Notes: generated by a model not told the origin, from the letters alone. Shown: positions 7,835 through 18,836, numbered from the stretch's first letter. The stretch: DNA of 64,000 nucleotides from Serpentinimonas raichei (GCF_000828895.1 NZ_AP014568.1:1557858-1621857), one strand, 5' to 3'. Program-made: numbers and translations.

Positions 7835-9511
7835 TCAGGCATGCACTGATCCGACTGGGTCAGGGCAGCGCCCGCAGGCAATCCAGGGTACGAGTGGTCG
7901 GCGGCGGGTCAAGTTAGGAATCGCGGTCAATGTGCCATCAAAGGTTTGACCGACCTCTACCCAAGCTCGCCCGCACACCCCCTCAGTGTCTTCCATCGTC
8001 CGGGGTGTCGCGCAGGATTCATGAGAGTTAGTCATGACCTGCGCGAGCCGCTCTTCGGCTTCACGGCAGCGGGTGAGCGCGTCCTTGAATGCCGCGATAG
8101 CATCGGGCAGCGGTGGGATGTCTTCCTGCAATGGCGGCAGGACATAGCGCGAAATGTTCAGCGTCCAGTCCTCGGCTTTGATCTCGTCGAGACCGACCAC
8201 GCGGACCGCGTCCTGCACATCGGCAAAGCCGCGATACCAGCCGAGGATCTCGGCGGCGTGCTCGGGCTCCAGATAGTTTTGCGCGCGCCCCCGGCGGAAC
8301 AGGCGTGACGCATCGGCGATCAGCACCTTTTTTTTGTGCTTGACCGGTTTGCGCTTGCGCAAGACCAGGATGCACGCGGCCAGGCCGGTGCCGTAGAAAA
8401 GGTTGGGCGCCAACCCGATCACGGCCTCAACCAGATCCATCTCCAGCAGTTTCTGGCGGATGCTGCCTTCCACACCTTTGCGGAACAGTGCGCCCTGGGG
8501 CAACACCACTGCCATCCGGCCGCTGACGTCGGCCATCGACTTGACCATGTGCTGCACCCAGGCGAAGTCACCGCTGGATGAGGGTGGCAGGCCGGCAAAG
8601 TTGCGGCCAAAGGGATCGTTCAGCCACAGGTCCTCGCCCCACTTTTCCAGCGAGAACGGGGGGTTGGCGATCACGCAGTCGAATGTGGCCAGTCGGTCGA
8701 CCTCGAAGAAGGCCGGGTTACGTAGGGTGTCGCCACGCACCACCTGGAAATCTTCAATGCCGTGAAGGAACAGGTTCATCCGTGCGATGGATGAGGTGGT
8801 GAGGTTCTTCTCTTGTCCGTACAGCTTGCCCCACAGCCGCTTCACGTCGCCATGCTGTTCCTTCACGTGCTGCACGGCGGCCAGCAACATGCCGCCGGTA
8901 CCGCAGGCCGGGTCGTAGATGGTCTCGGCTTCTTTGGGATCGAGCATGTCGATCATCAGCCGCACGACGCTGCGCGGGGTGTAGAACTCGCCGGCCTTCT
9001 TGTTGGTGGCGTCGGCGAACTTCTTGATCAGGTATTCGTAGGCGTCGCCAAGCAGATCCGAGTTGACGTTCTTGTTGCCAAACGGCAGCTTGGAGAAGTG
9101 CTCGATCAGGTCCTTGAGCAAGGCATCAGACAGCCGATCCTTGTTCGACCACTGGGCATCGCCGAACACGCCGTACAGGGTGTCGGGGTTGGCTTTCTCA
9201 ATCTCGCGCATCGCGCGCTGAAGGGCCGTCCCGACATTGCTGGCCTTGGTGCGAACGTCGTTCCAGTGGCAGTCTTCCGGGATCTGGAAGCGGTGCGACT
9301 CCGGAAACCAGGCCAGTTGCTCGTCGCCGGTCTCATCAACAATCTCCTGGTATTCCTCATCCCAGACGTCGCAGATGCGCTTGAAGAACAGCAGCGGGAA
9401 GATGTAGGTCTTGAAGTCGGCCGCATCCACCGGGCCGCGCAGGATGTTGGCGGATTCCCAGAGGTGGCCTTCGAGTTGGCTGAGGGTGATTTGTTGGTCG
9501 CTCAAACGCAT
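7835..9511 (-). CDS. Type I DNA methyltransferase HsdM (copy 2), aberrant C-terminus
   Basis: The first about 490 residues are a complete HsdM, different in sequence from copy 1. They show the N-terminal domain LEGHLWESANILRG, motif I DPACGTGGMLL and catalytic motif IV NPPFSLEKW. The start at 9511 (MRLSDQQITLSQ) has GAAGGG just upstream; an upstream in-frame extension looks non-coding. After AEERLAQVMT, where HsdM proteins of this kind normally end within a few residues, the frame runs about 65 more codons of unrelated Arg/Pro/Cys-rich sequence and stops 4 bp before the IS110 edge. No hsdS or hsdR of its own follows. This suggests a deletion joined its end to the upstream region of the hsdM1 operon. 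Confidence 0.85.
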   Translation of the reverse strand: MRLSDQQITLSQLEGHLWESANILRGPVDAADFKTYIFPLLFFKRICDVWDEEYQEIVDETGDEQLAWFPESHRFQIPEDCHWNDVRTKASNVGTALQRAMREIEKANPDTLYGVFGDAQWSNKDRLSDALLKDLIEHFSKLPFGNKNVNSDLLGDAYEYLIKKFADATNKKAGEFYTPRSVVRLMIDMLDPKEAETIYDPACGTGGMLLAAVQHVKEQHGDVKRLWGKLYGQEKNLTTSSIARMNLFLHGIEDFQVVRGDTLRNPAFFEVDRLATFDCVIANPPFSLEKWGEDLWLNDPFGRNFAGLPPSSSGDFAWVQHMVKSMADVSGRMAVVLPQGALFRKGVEGSIRQKLLEMDLVEAVIGLAPNLFYGTGLAACILVLRKRKPVKHKKKVLIADASRLFRRGRAQNYLEPEHAAEILGWYRGFADVQDAVRVVGLDEIKAEDWTLNISRYVLPPLQEDIPPLPDAIAAFKDALTRCREAEERLAQVMTNSHESCATPRTMEDTEGVCGRAWVEVGQTFDGTLTAIPNLTRRRPLVPWIACGRCPDPVGSVHA

Positions 9512-9570
9512 GGCCCTTCTATATCGATGCCGTCGCACTGCGGCTTGTGTTCTTGTTTGGTCTTCATCGG

Positions 9571-10976
<1,406 letters not shown>

Positions 10977-10980
<4 letters not shown>

Positions 10981-13055
10981 TCGTCGTGCCCCGTCTGTGA
11001 AAGGGCCATAGGCCAAACCGCGCCACTACCGCTTTTGCGCAGCAGCCATGCAGACACCGTGAGCGTCCAGCGCGAGTCGACCATGTCATCAACCAGGAGG
11101 ACTGGTCCGGGAGGAATGGGTTGACCATTGAGTGCGAGCGAACCATCAATGTTGCGCGCCTGTTGTGTACTGTTTGCCATCGTTTTCTGTTCGGGCCTTG
11201 CGTCTGTTTTTGCGATGACCATATGAAACGGCAGACCCAGCGCAGCAGCCAAGCGTTGCGCGAAATTCGGCACCAATTCGGGATGCCGAAGCGAAGGAAC
11301 GCAGGTCACCCAGGTCGGGCTCGGCTGCGGATTCCACTCTTGAATCATCTTCACGCACGCAGCAACGAGGTCATCGGAAAAGTGGCCGTCGTGGTACTTA
11401 CCCTGTCGAACCAAGCCGCCCCAACCGGCATCGCCCCAGACGCAGAGGGCTTTGCCTGGCTGCGCTTGATAGGGAATGGTGGATGCGGTGTGAATTCCGT
11501 ACTGCGGCATTCCCCCCACGGGCCATTTTTTGCGAGGCTCGATGGGCAGACTTGTGCGACAAAGAAATTCCTCGGCTTCCCGAACCAGCAACTGATCTAC
11601 GTCTTCTGACAGCGGCGGCAACGACGGTGGGCTGACGGTGCTTGAATCGCCATCAAGCGCATCAATCAGAAAGCCCATGTGCTGCCCGAAAGGCCGAGAG
11701 ACGTATTCCTGCATTTGCTGGAGCTCGGCACGCCTCAATTTGGTGAGCCGGTCTGCTCGCGCCCAGAATTCGTCTCCTAGCTCGGCTGCAGTAAGTTGCC
11801 ACTTCGTACCTTGCTTGGCGATCGGCGCTGGAGATTCGAGAGACAGTGCCGTGATAGTCTTCTCGATGCGACCTTTGCTCATGTTCACGCAGGTCATGAG
11901 GTCAGGTATTGAAAGTCCTTCCGGTGCCTCATTAAGAGCCCCCAGGACATCGTCTACCTCTTGGCGAGTTGGGAACGCGCTACGGATAAACCAGTCGGTA
12001 ATTCCTTCTTCTTCATCTCCGCTCAAGAGCACGCCATATGCAGATTCCAGCGCTCTTCCTGCGCGCCCTACTTGCTGGTAATAGGCGACAACTGAGCCGG
12101 GCATCTGAAAATGGATAACGAATGCCAGATCCGGCTTGTCGTAGCCCATACCCAATGCGGTTGTCGCTACAAGTGCCTTAACCTTGTTCTCCTGCAGAGC
12201 CTGCTCTAGCTCCTCACGCCGATCACCTGTCTTACCTGTATAGGCCTCTACAGCAAAGCCCTGGGCCTTGAGCCAATCCGCCAGTTGATTGGCATCTCGG
12301 ATAGTGAGTGTGTAAATGATGCCGTGCCCTGGAAGTGAACTGAGTTGCTGCGCGATCCATGCCAGACGGACAGCCTGACTGGGTAAACGCATCGTTTGCA
12401 GCGTCAGAGAACTTCGATTCAGGTCACCGCGCAGCACCTTCATGTTGGGGCCGAGCACAGCCACAAGGTCTTCCATAACGCGATCGTTTGCTGTTGCTGT
12501 TGTGGCCAGCAGCCGCAGATTGGCTGGAAGCGTTCTGGCGATACGTTCCAGCAGTCGGTAGTGAGGACGGAAGTCGTGACCCCAATCGGAAATGCAATGG
12601 GCCTCATCGATAACCATCAGCGAAATCTGCCCTGCGATACCAGCTAGAACCTCTGTGTTAAACCAGTCGTTACCCAGCTTTTCTGGCGCTATCAGCAGAA
12701 TGTCTACTTCGTTTCGACGCAGCTTGGCTTCAACCGATTTCCATTCATCCTGGTTATCGGAGTTGATGGTGGCGGCGCGAACCCCCATCCGTTCTGCCGC
12801 TGCGATCTGGTTTCGCATCAGCGCCAGCAGCGGCGAGATCAATAACGCCGGGCCGGCTCCAGCTTCCCGCAGCAACTTGGTCGCGATGAAGTAGACAAAG
12901 CTCTTGCCCCACCCGGTCTTCTGCACGACCAGCAAGCGGCCTTTGCCTTCGACGATGTGACGAATGGCATCTTCTTGGCCGTCGCGGAAAGTGGCATCGG
13001 CGCGTCCGGAGCCGATGCGGAGAAGTTCCAGCGCGCGTTTTGGGTCGTAGGCCAC
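10977..13055 (-). CDS. RecQ-like helicase fused to a ComF-like phosphoribosyltransferase
   Basis: The 692-residue protein starts with a RecQ-type SF2 helicase: motif I KTGWGKS (46-52), [13 protein letters not shown], and motif [13 protein letters not shown] (about 330). Instead of RecQ-C and HRDC domains, its last about 180 residues form a type I phosphoribosyltransferase with the PRPP loop [13 protein letters not shown], resembling ComF. It starts at GTG 13053-13055, right after the WYL gene stop. The fusion and the following DprA-like gene bring together three activities linked to single-stranded DNA handling, which suggests recognition and processing of incoming DNA. The role in defence is inferred from context. 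Confidence 0.85.
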
Positions 13056-13056
13056 G

Positions 13057-13962
13057 TTATTGCTCTCCCTTGTTTTGGTCGGGCGAGCGGTACCCCGGCG
13101 CCAACACAGCGTTCTTGACGCCGTATAGCGCCAGGTGATCTTTCAGCCAGAGTCTGAATTCATAACCGCGCAGACTGTGGTCCGGAGAGCAGTCCACACT
13201 CCACTGCCGCAAGATGTATCCGGCGGTGGCAGCACGCAGCTTCATCCGCAGTGACCCGCGAACCATGCCGTAATCCATCTCCGTAATTTCAGGGCGGGGC
13301 TGGTCCGGGTGCGGCACCATCTCCAGCTCCACGATCCGGGTCCATTGGATGTCCTGATCACTGCGCTCATGGGGCTGCACGTCTGCATCCCTCATAAGGA
13401 CCGGGCGCTTGATCCGAGTGATGACGAAATCCCGGAACTCCTGGGATTTCCGGTCGAAGGCGCGGACGTGCCAGCGCAGACCGTTGTCGATCAGCGCGAA
13501 CGGGACGATCTCCCGCTCGGTGCGACCACTGGAGATGGAGTGGTACTCAATGCCGAGCGGACACTCCTGGTGGATCGCACGGGTCACGCTCGCCAACACA
13601 TCCAGATCCGGATGCGTGAGCCGTGACGGGCTCTCGCTGGCCACCCAAGCCTTGAGCCGCATCGGCTCACCATCGCCAAAGCCCTGGGTCAGCCACGACA
13701 GCACCCGCTCTGGGGGAAAGTCGAATACGGGCCGGAAGTCCGGCCCCAGGACGTAGGACTTGCCCTTGGGGTCGTAGTCGATGTTGCCCGGGGCCAACTC
13801 CTTGTACAGCGCCAGATCCCTGGATGCGGCGGCGGACTGGATGCCAAACCGCATGACCAAGTCCTGACGGCGTATCTCCCCGATGAAGCGCACGCGCAAC
13901 TCCACAAACGCGAGCCGGTCGCGTTGTGGCTGGGTTAGATCTGCAAGCTGTTCGTTCGACAT
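13057..13962 (-). CDS. WYL-domain transcriptional regulator, BrxR/CapW type
   Basis: The 301-residue protein has an N-terminal winged helix (about residues 12-65, with IRRQDLVMRFGIQSAAASRD), a central WYL domain (about 130-195, IEYHSISSGRTEREIVPFAL and WHVRAFD) and a C-terminal WCX-like region. Proteins of this build repress many BREX, CBASS and restriction loci and are thought to release DNA on sensing a nucleic-acid or nucleotide ligand. It is the first gene of the operon running through RecQ-PRTase, DprA and HsdM2, and is divergent from the ADP-ribosylglycohydrolase gene. It therefore probably controls the 159-bp promoter region between them. Confidence 0.88.
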   Translation of the reverse strand: MSNEQLADLTQPQRDRLAFVELRVRFIGEIRRQDLVMRFGIQSAAASRDLALYKELAPGNIDYDPKGKSYVLGPDFRPVFDFPPERVLSWLTQGFGDGEPMRLKAWVASESPSRLTHPDLDVLASVTRAIHQECPLGIEYHSISSGRTEREIVPFALIDNGLRWHVRAFDRKSQEFRDFVITRIKRPVLMRDADVQPHERSDQDIQWTRIVELEMVPHPDQPRPEITEMDYGMVRGSLRMKLRAATAGYILRQWSVDCSPDHSLRGYEFRLWLKDHLALYGVKNAVLAPGYRSPDQNKGEQ

Positions 13963-14121
13963 CCTGGCTGGTTCGTTCGGGTTAGCGAATGCTTGTACGG
14001 GTTATTGCGGAAAGTATATGGTCTGCCCTAGAATCTGTCCATGACTCTATTGTGATTTGTGTATGCATCGTGTTGTGATAACCACAAGCGGCGCAGCGAT
14101 AAAAGGATCGGTACGGGCGCC
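13963..14121. promoter_or_regulatory. Divergent promoter region between two defence units
   Basis: This 159-bp gap separates the minus-strand WYL operon from the plus-strand ADP-ribosylglycohydrolase operon. It is more AT-rich than its flanks and must hold both promoters. A repeated GTTCGTTCGG-type segment near 13968-13980 followed by AGCGAA could be part of an operator for the WYL protein. I cannot define boxes with confidence. Confidence 0.4.
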
Positions 14122-15999
14122 ATGCAAGATTTCGCAGAGCTTCACCTCAAGCCAGAGACGCTGGCGCAGTACGGGTTGCCGGACATCGCGTACCCCGTTC
14201 CAGCAGCCGATCTGAAGTCGGCCCTGCTCGATAACGGGGACCTGCCGCTGGCCGTGATGCTGCACGGTCTGCAGCAGCGTAGCCGGGATGGGGAGGCCGA
14301 ATGGCAGCAGGTCGAACCCGCAATGGATCGGCTTGCCGAGCTATTGGCGCCCGACGATGCCCGCGATGTCATTTCAGCGGCCGGGGACCACTGGTGGCTC
14401 GAGGTCGGGCCCGTGGACCTCGGCGGCAAACTGGTCACCATCCAACGTGGCGATGCTCTGATCGCTGCCATCACCGCCCGGGACGACGGACGCTTGCGGG
14501 TGGCGGTGTTTCGCCCGTTGGACGCCAAGAGCGCGGAATACCTGATCGGGCTGGGGCAAGTGCCTCACCCTGAGCACGGTGTCTGCATGCGCGAGAACAA
14601 CTGGGAGTACGCGCTCGACTGCTCCGCCGGCAACGGCAACTACTACGCTGCCGACCGGGGCGAGGCCTACCTGTCCTACTGGGAGAAAGGCCTGGGCATC
14701 AGTTGGGACGGCTCCGATGTGCCCGAGTGGCGCAAGCAGCTGGACCTCGTCGCCCGACCCGTCGCCCGCGTAGTCGCAGAGTTGGGCGTCTACTACACAT
14801 TGTCCGGCAATGAGGACGAGGAGCCTGTTGCCGATGCGGGCGCGGTGGAACGATCCGAGAAGCCGGCGCCTCCGGCCTGGCGCAGCAAGCGCCAGCAAAA
14901 ACGCACGGTCCAGGGGCGGTTTCTGGGCTGTCTGCTAGGTGGTGCAGTCGGCGATGCGCTGGGCGCACCGGTTGAGTTCATGAAGCGGACCGAGATTCTG
15001 CGTCGCTTCGGCCCGAAGGGAATCACCCAGTACGCACCGGCTTATGGTGGCCTGGGGACGATCACCGACGACACGCAGATGACCTTGTTCACCGCCGAGG
15101 GACTGATCCGAGGCTGGGTGCGTGGCTGCTTCAAAGGCATCACAACCTATTCCGGGGTAACGGCGTACGCCTATTTGCGCTGGCTGCAAACCCAGGGCGA
15201 ACGTCCGACATGCGACATCGACTTCGGCACCGATGAGCCTGGCTGGCTGTTTCAGCAGCGTCAGCTGCACAGCCGTCGCGCACCGGGCAACACCTGCCTG
15301 GCGGCCCTGCGGGCAATGAACTCGCTCGGGGAGCCGGCCCGCAACGACAGCAAGGGCTGCGGCGGCGTCATGCGGGTTGCGCCGGTCGGTCTGTTCGCCT
15401 GGCGCCTGCGTCAGTACGAATCTCCCCAAGACGCCTTCCGGCTGGGTACCGAGTTGGCTGCGCTGACCCATGGGCACCCGACCGGAGCCCTGACCGGTGG
15501 TGTGCTGGCGGTTCTGATCCTCGCCCTGACCGATGGCGCGTCGCTGCGCGAGGCGTTGGCCGCCGTCAAACTCTTACTGCGAGCTGAGCCCGGCTTTGAG
15601 GAGACGCTTCGGGCGATCGAGATGGCTGAGGAGTTAGCCGATTCCGATTTGCCACATGAAGAAGCAATAGCCCGGCTGGGCCAGGGCTGGGTCGCCGAGG
15701 AGGCCCTGGCGATCTCCATCTATTGCGCGCTGGTCGCCCGGAATTTCAAACATGGCGTGATCCTGGCCGTGAACCACGATGGCGATTCCGATTCGACCGG
15801 AGCGATCGTCGGAAACCTGCTGGGCGCGATGTACGGCGTGAAGGCGATCCCTGTCGAGTGGCTGGAGCCGCTGGAGCTGCGCGACGTCATCACCGAATTG
15901 GCGGAAGACCTCTACGCCTTCAAGGATTGGGCGATCGGCGAGTACAGCGACAACGAAGAGCTGAACCAGCGGATCTGGCGCAAGTACCCGGGATTCTGA
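14122..15999 (+). CDS. ADP-ribosylglycohydrolase with an extra N-terminal domain
   Basis: The last about 330 residues of this 625-residue protein are an ADP-ribosylglycohydrolase (DraG/ARH family): GAVGDALGAPVEF, TITDDTQMTLF and the diagnostic metal-binding NHDGDSDSTGAIVGN. These enzymes remove ADP-ribose from proteins or nucleic acids using two Mg2+ ions. The first about 270 residues form a separate domain that I do not recognise, ending in a charged linker (KPAPPAWRSKRQQKR). Start 14122 is used because the upstream frame is unlikely coding. It leads a three-gene plus-strand unit with a Cys-rich protein and an AbiJ-NTD3-like nuclease. A role as an immunity, sensor or reversal factor is inferred only from context. 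Confidence 0.85.
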   Translation: MQDFAELHLKPETLAQYGLPDIAYPVPAADLKSALLDNGDLPLAVMLHGLQQRSRDGEAEWQQVEPAMDRLAELLAPDDARDVISAAGDHWWLEVGPVDLGGKLVTIQRGDALIAAITARDDGRLRVAVFRPLDAKSAEYLIGLGQVPHPEHGVCMRENNWEYALDCSAGNGNYYAADRGEAYLSYWEKGLGISWDGSDVPEWRKQLDLVARPVARVVAELGVYYTLSGNEDEEPVADAGAVERSEKPAPPAWRSKRQQKRTVQGRFLGCLLGGAVGDALGAPVEFMKRTEILRRFGPKGITQYAPAYGGLGTITDDTQMTLFTAEGLIRGWVRGCFKGITTYSGVTAYAYLRWLQTQGERPTCDIDFGTDEPGWLFQQRQLHSRRAPGNTCLAALRAMNSLGEPARNDSKGCGGVMRVAPVGLFAWRLRQYESPQDAFRLGTELAALTHGHPTGALTGGVLAVLILALTDGASLREALAAVKLLLRAEPGFEETLRAIEMAEELADSDLPHEEAIARLGQGWVAEEALAISIYCALVARNFKHGVILAVNHDGDSDSTGAIVGNLLGAMYGVKAIPVEWLEPLELRDVITELAEDLYAFKDWAIGEYSDNEELNQRIWRKYPGF

Positions 16000-16015
16000 G
16001 ATGGAGTGAACTGGC

Positions 16016-16525
16016 ATGAGCGGAAATCGATGGGACCAGCCGGGTGTGCCCCACAAAGGATGGCACTGCGTGGACGTGGTCGATCTGCGGGCCGACGGTG
16101 AGTCGGCGGACGAAACCGATTACGCGACCTGCCAGATGTGCGGCAACGAGAAGATCCGCTACGTCCACATCATGGAACACCCGGATCTGGACGAGAACTT
16201 CGACGTCGGGTGCGTCTGCGCCGAGAAGATGAGCGGCGACTACGAGGGGCCGAAACGGCGTGAGGCCAAGTTGCGCAACCGAGCAGCACGCCGGACCCGA
16301 TGGCTGCAGCGCAAGTGGCGGGTGTCCGCCAAGGGGAACAGCTTCCTGAACGTCGATGGGCACAACCTCGGCGTCCACATGAACAAGTTCAATCGGTGGG
16401 GCTATCGGATCGGGAGCCGGTTCAGCACCAAGACCTACGCAACCAAAGACGAAGCCAAGCTGGCCCTTTTCGATGACTTCTGGGCCGCGACCCAGGATGA
16501 CGATCGGCTGTGGGCCAGTGACTGA
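16016..16525 (+). CDS. Small Cys-rich protein of unknown function
   Basis: This 169-residue protein has CQMCGNEKIRYVH followed about 25 residues on by VGCVCAEKM, which gives a CxxC...CxC set that could bind zinc. A very basic middle (RREAKLRNRAARRTRW) and an aromatic C-terminal half follow. I do not recognise a characterised family. It begins 17 bp after the glycohydrolase stop with a GGAG about 9 nt upstream of the ATG, and the nuclease gene starts 18 bp after its end, so the three are likely one operon. The basic region suggests nucleic-acid contact. Confidence 0.7.
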   Translation: MSGNRWDQPGVPHKGWHCVDVVDLRADGESADETDYATCQMCGNEKIRYVHIMEHPDLDENFDVGCVCAEKMSGDYEGPKRREAKLRNRAARRTRWLQRKWRVSAKGNSFLNVDGHNLGVHMNKFNRWGYRIGSRFSTKTYATKDEAKLALFDDFWAATQDDDRLWASD

Positions 16526-16542
16526 TCAGGGAAATAGATTCG

Positions 16543-17946
16543 ATGGCGCATAACTTACCCAGCAGCACACCGCGAGACGGAAGCCCACTGCCCAAGGGCA
16601 AAAGGCCTGATTTGGTCGAACTGATCGCCGCTACCCTTCATTCGGTAAAGGCGTATGACTTGCCGGCGGAATGCGAGCGGCTCGGATTGGCTACCGGGAC
16701 AGGTAGCGAAGCACACTCCAGCAAGCGCGTGTACGTGCGAAGCCGTCTCCAAGGACTGAGCAACGATCAGCTTCTCCAGCTCGCACGCCAGGTTGAGCAG
16801 GATCACGTCAGTTTTTCGCTGAGCGAATTTCTCCGACTGTTAGACGAGTCGAGCGACGGTCAGACAGTCACTGAACTCACGCGGCGCTCGATCCTCAAGC
16901 TGCTGAACGACGTGGATCTCTTCGGCGAACTCCCGCTTGTCGAGCAATTGTCCAATATCTGGCCATTACCGGAAATGCGTGGCGCGGGCTTCGAGGCAAA
17001 TTTGGAGGAGTCCGTTATACGGCACTGCGTGAACAACGACGACTGGACCAACGCTGAATTGCTCGAGGTGGTGGGCGCACTGAGCTGCTCCCGACAACTG
17101 TTCTTCAAGTTGCTTGAGGCGGTCGTCTCTCCAAATGCCCGAAGAGGAAAGGAGCAGACGCAGCTCGTTGAGACACTGAATACTCTCCTCAAGGCGGACG
17201 GCTTCCAGCTAAGGCCATCGGGGAGCATCTCAGGACATTCGGCGTTCGCGGTGAATCGAATCAGTGGTGGCGTATCTGGCGCGCCCAAGAATTTGATCTT
17301 CGCGTCAACGGGTCCGAAGCCCGAGATCGTCATCCAGGATGCCATCAACAACGACATCCGAATCGTAAGGAATGAAGAGCACTGCCTCGTGTACGACCGC
17401 CCGATTCAGGCCAACGGGCTTACCAAGGAGGAGATGCTCTCGTGGTGGAAGGAACGGCAAGGCATCCAGGACGAATCAGATGCACGGCGATCGCTTTCTC
17501 AACGTCTGATGGCATCCCTCGCATCGGACGGCGAACGAAACGTATTCAGCGTCTACTACCGAGCATTCAAGGATCTCGGCGATAAGCTGCCAGCCCTCAT
17601 TCCGCAGGTCTATCTGCATTACGACCCATACACGCTGGCACAGCTCGGCGGGGTTGGACGCTTGTCTCGGCAACGCATGGACTTCCTACTCCTTTTCAGC
17701 AACGCAGGTCGTGTGGTCGTCGAGGTTGACGGATCTCAGCACTTCGCCGAAGACGGGAAGCCATCCCTCGCCAGGTACGCGGACATGGTGGCGGCCGATC
17801 GTGACCTCCGGCTCGCCGGGTACGAGGTCTATCGTTTCGGGGCCAACGAGCTCACCGGCCACGGGTCGGCGGAACGGATCGAAGTATTCTTCCGGCGCTT
17901 ACTTCGGAAGCACGCGGTCCTTCCCGGAGCCGGTTCGGCTGAGTGA
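16543..17946 (+). CDS. AbiJ-NTD3-like protein with C-terminal PD-(D/E)XK nuclease domain
   Basis: In this 467-residue protein a central segment beginning VTELTRRSILKLLND and running through LVEQLSNIWPLPEM matches the AbiJ N-terminal domain 3 seen in abortive-infection proteins. The C-terminus (about residues 365-450) has a DUF559/Vsr-like nuclease core, MDFLLLF followed by VVVEVDGSQHF and later LAGYEVYRFG, with the acidic D...E-x-D pattern. Such domain pairs act as infection-triggered nucleases in defence islands. It is the last gene of the unit led by the ADP-ribosylglycohydrolase. Target (DNA or RNA) cannot be told. Confidence 0.75.
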   Translation: MAHNLPSSTPRDGSPLPKGKRPDLVELIAATLHSVKAYDLPAECERLGLATGTGSEAHSSKRVYVRSRLQGLSNDQLLQLARQVEQDHVSFSLSEFLRLLDESSDGQTVTELTRRSILKLLNDVDLFGELPLVEQLSNIWPLPEMRGAGFEANLEESVIRHCVNNDDWTNAELLEVVGALSCSRQLFFKLLEAVVSPNARRGKEQTQLVETLNTLLKADGFQLRPSGSISGHSAFAVNRISGGVSGAPKNLIFASTGPKPEIVIQDAINNDIRIVRNEEHCLVYDRPIQANGLTKEEMLSWWKERQGIQDESDARRSLSQRLMASLASDGERNVFSVYYRAFKDLGDKLPALIPQVYLHYDPYTLAQLGGVGRLSRQRMDFLLLFSNAGRVVVEVDGSQHFAEDGKPSLARYADMVAADRDLRLAGYEVYRFGANELTGHGSAERIEVFFRRLLRKHAVLPGAGSAE

Positions 17947-18143
17947 GGCCATGCCAACCGATCCGGAGTTGCGGACGTGGGTTCAATTCCGCAAACGGGA
18001 ATCGAACTGGCGTCCTGGCTTAGGCACTTGGCTGATGACCTCGGCCGGGCAGAACTGGTAGGATTGTCGGCAGTTGGGGCTGGATTCCGCACCTTTCCGC
18101 AGGAGTTCGCAGCGGTTCTAAGGCGCTGAGTTACATAGGTTTG

Positions 18144-18167
18144 GCGCAGGGTTCCACCCCACCACCA
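18144..18167 (+). repeat. tmRNA/tRNA 3'-end-like attachment scar
   Basis: The segment GCAGGGTTCCACCCC followed by ACCACCA resembles the T-arm and CCA end of a tRNA or tmRNA, with no upstream body of such a gene. Elements that integrate at the 3' end of ssrA leave this kind of partial copy. A terminator follows 6 bp later. A similar scar occurs at 22999-23030. Confidence 0.35.
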
Positions 18168-18172
18168 TATAC

Positions 18173-18206
18173 AAGGGCCCGGATAATCTCCGGGCCCTTT
18201 TCTTTT
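18173..18206 (+). terminator. Rho-independent terminator
   Basis: An 11-bp GC-rich stem (AAGGGCCCGGA, loop TAATC, then TCCGGGCCCTT) is followed by a T-rich run. It ends plus-strand transcription coming from the AbiJ-type operon or from the tmRNA-like scar. Confidence 0.85.
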
Positions 18207-18435
18207 GGCCTTTCCCCAGGGAAGCGCGCAGATGTGCTGCGGGTGGCCACCTGCCGAAAAGCCAGAAATCGTCTACTTTCTCAGCCAGAGCCGTCTCTGT
18301 TCTCCGTTTTACCTGCGGGTATGTGCAGATTGCGATATAGTAAAATCAACGAGTTATCTGCTCTGGTTCATCGTCAACCAAGGCCACCGGTCAAGCATCA
18401 AACTCCGTCACCACCTCCCATTGGGTAGCCCATTC

Positions 18436-18810
18436 ATGTCGACGATGAGCAACAAGAAGAAAATCACCGCCGATCTGCAGTCAGCACTGTCTGGGCAGAG
18501 CCCACTGAGCATCGACCTCTACGTTGAAGTTCTGGCTGACTATGAAGCTGAGCTGAAAGCATCGCTGGACAAGGACGCCGATGACGCCCTGCTGTGCATG
18601 CTGGCCGACGACGGGGACGTGGCGATGATGGTCATCGACTGGGACGGCAGCATCTACCGGAATGAAAACGCGTTGAAGAAGCTGCGAGCCATGTGGCGGC
18701 ACCGCTTTGAGGCCAATGTGCAGACTCTCGTGCCCATCCTCAGCACCCACATCAGCCAGAAAAACTTGGGGGTGGCAGGCATCAAATGGTTGCCCGCATC
18801 AACCGATTGA
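18436..18810 (+). CDS. Hypothetical acidic protein, 124 residues
   Basis: I do not recognise this protein. It begins MSTMSNKKKITADLQ (a second ATG 9 bp later is also possible), has an acidic middle with ASLDKDADDALLCMLADD and a segment VIDWDGSIYRNENALKKLR, and lacks signal peptide or membrane helices. It stands alone in front of the convergent HigA antitoxin gene, with a TATAGT-like box about 100 bp upstream. Codon use looks consistent over the whole frame, which supports it being real. Confidence 0.55.
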   Translation: MSTMSNKKKITADLQSALSGQSPLSIDLYVEVLADYEAELKASLDKDADDALLCMLADDGDVAMMVIDWDGSIYRNENALKKLRAMWRHRFEANVQTLVPILSTHISQKNLGVAGIKWLPASTD

Positions 18811-18836
18811 AGCGGGTTGGCCAATGACGGCCATGT

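Larger units (their letters stand above)
17947..18435. other. Non-coding junction with tmRNA-like scars
   Basis: I see no convincing gene in these 489 bases. They contain GGACGTGGGTTCAATTCC (17973-17990), resembling the T-arm part of a tmRNA 3' end, then GGGTTCCACCCC followed by ACCACCA (18149-18167), and a strong terminator just after. A TATAGT box near 18335 may serve the following small gene. The stretch looks like a recombination junction between the defence unit and the toxin-antitoxin cluster. Confidence 0.45.
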
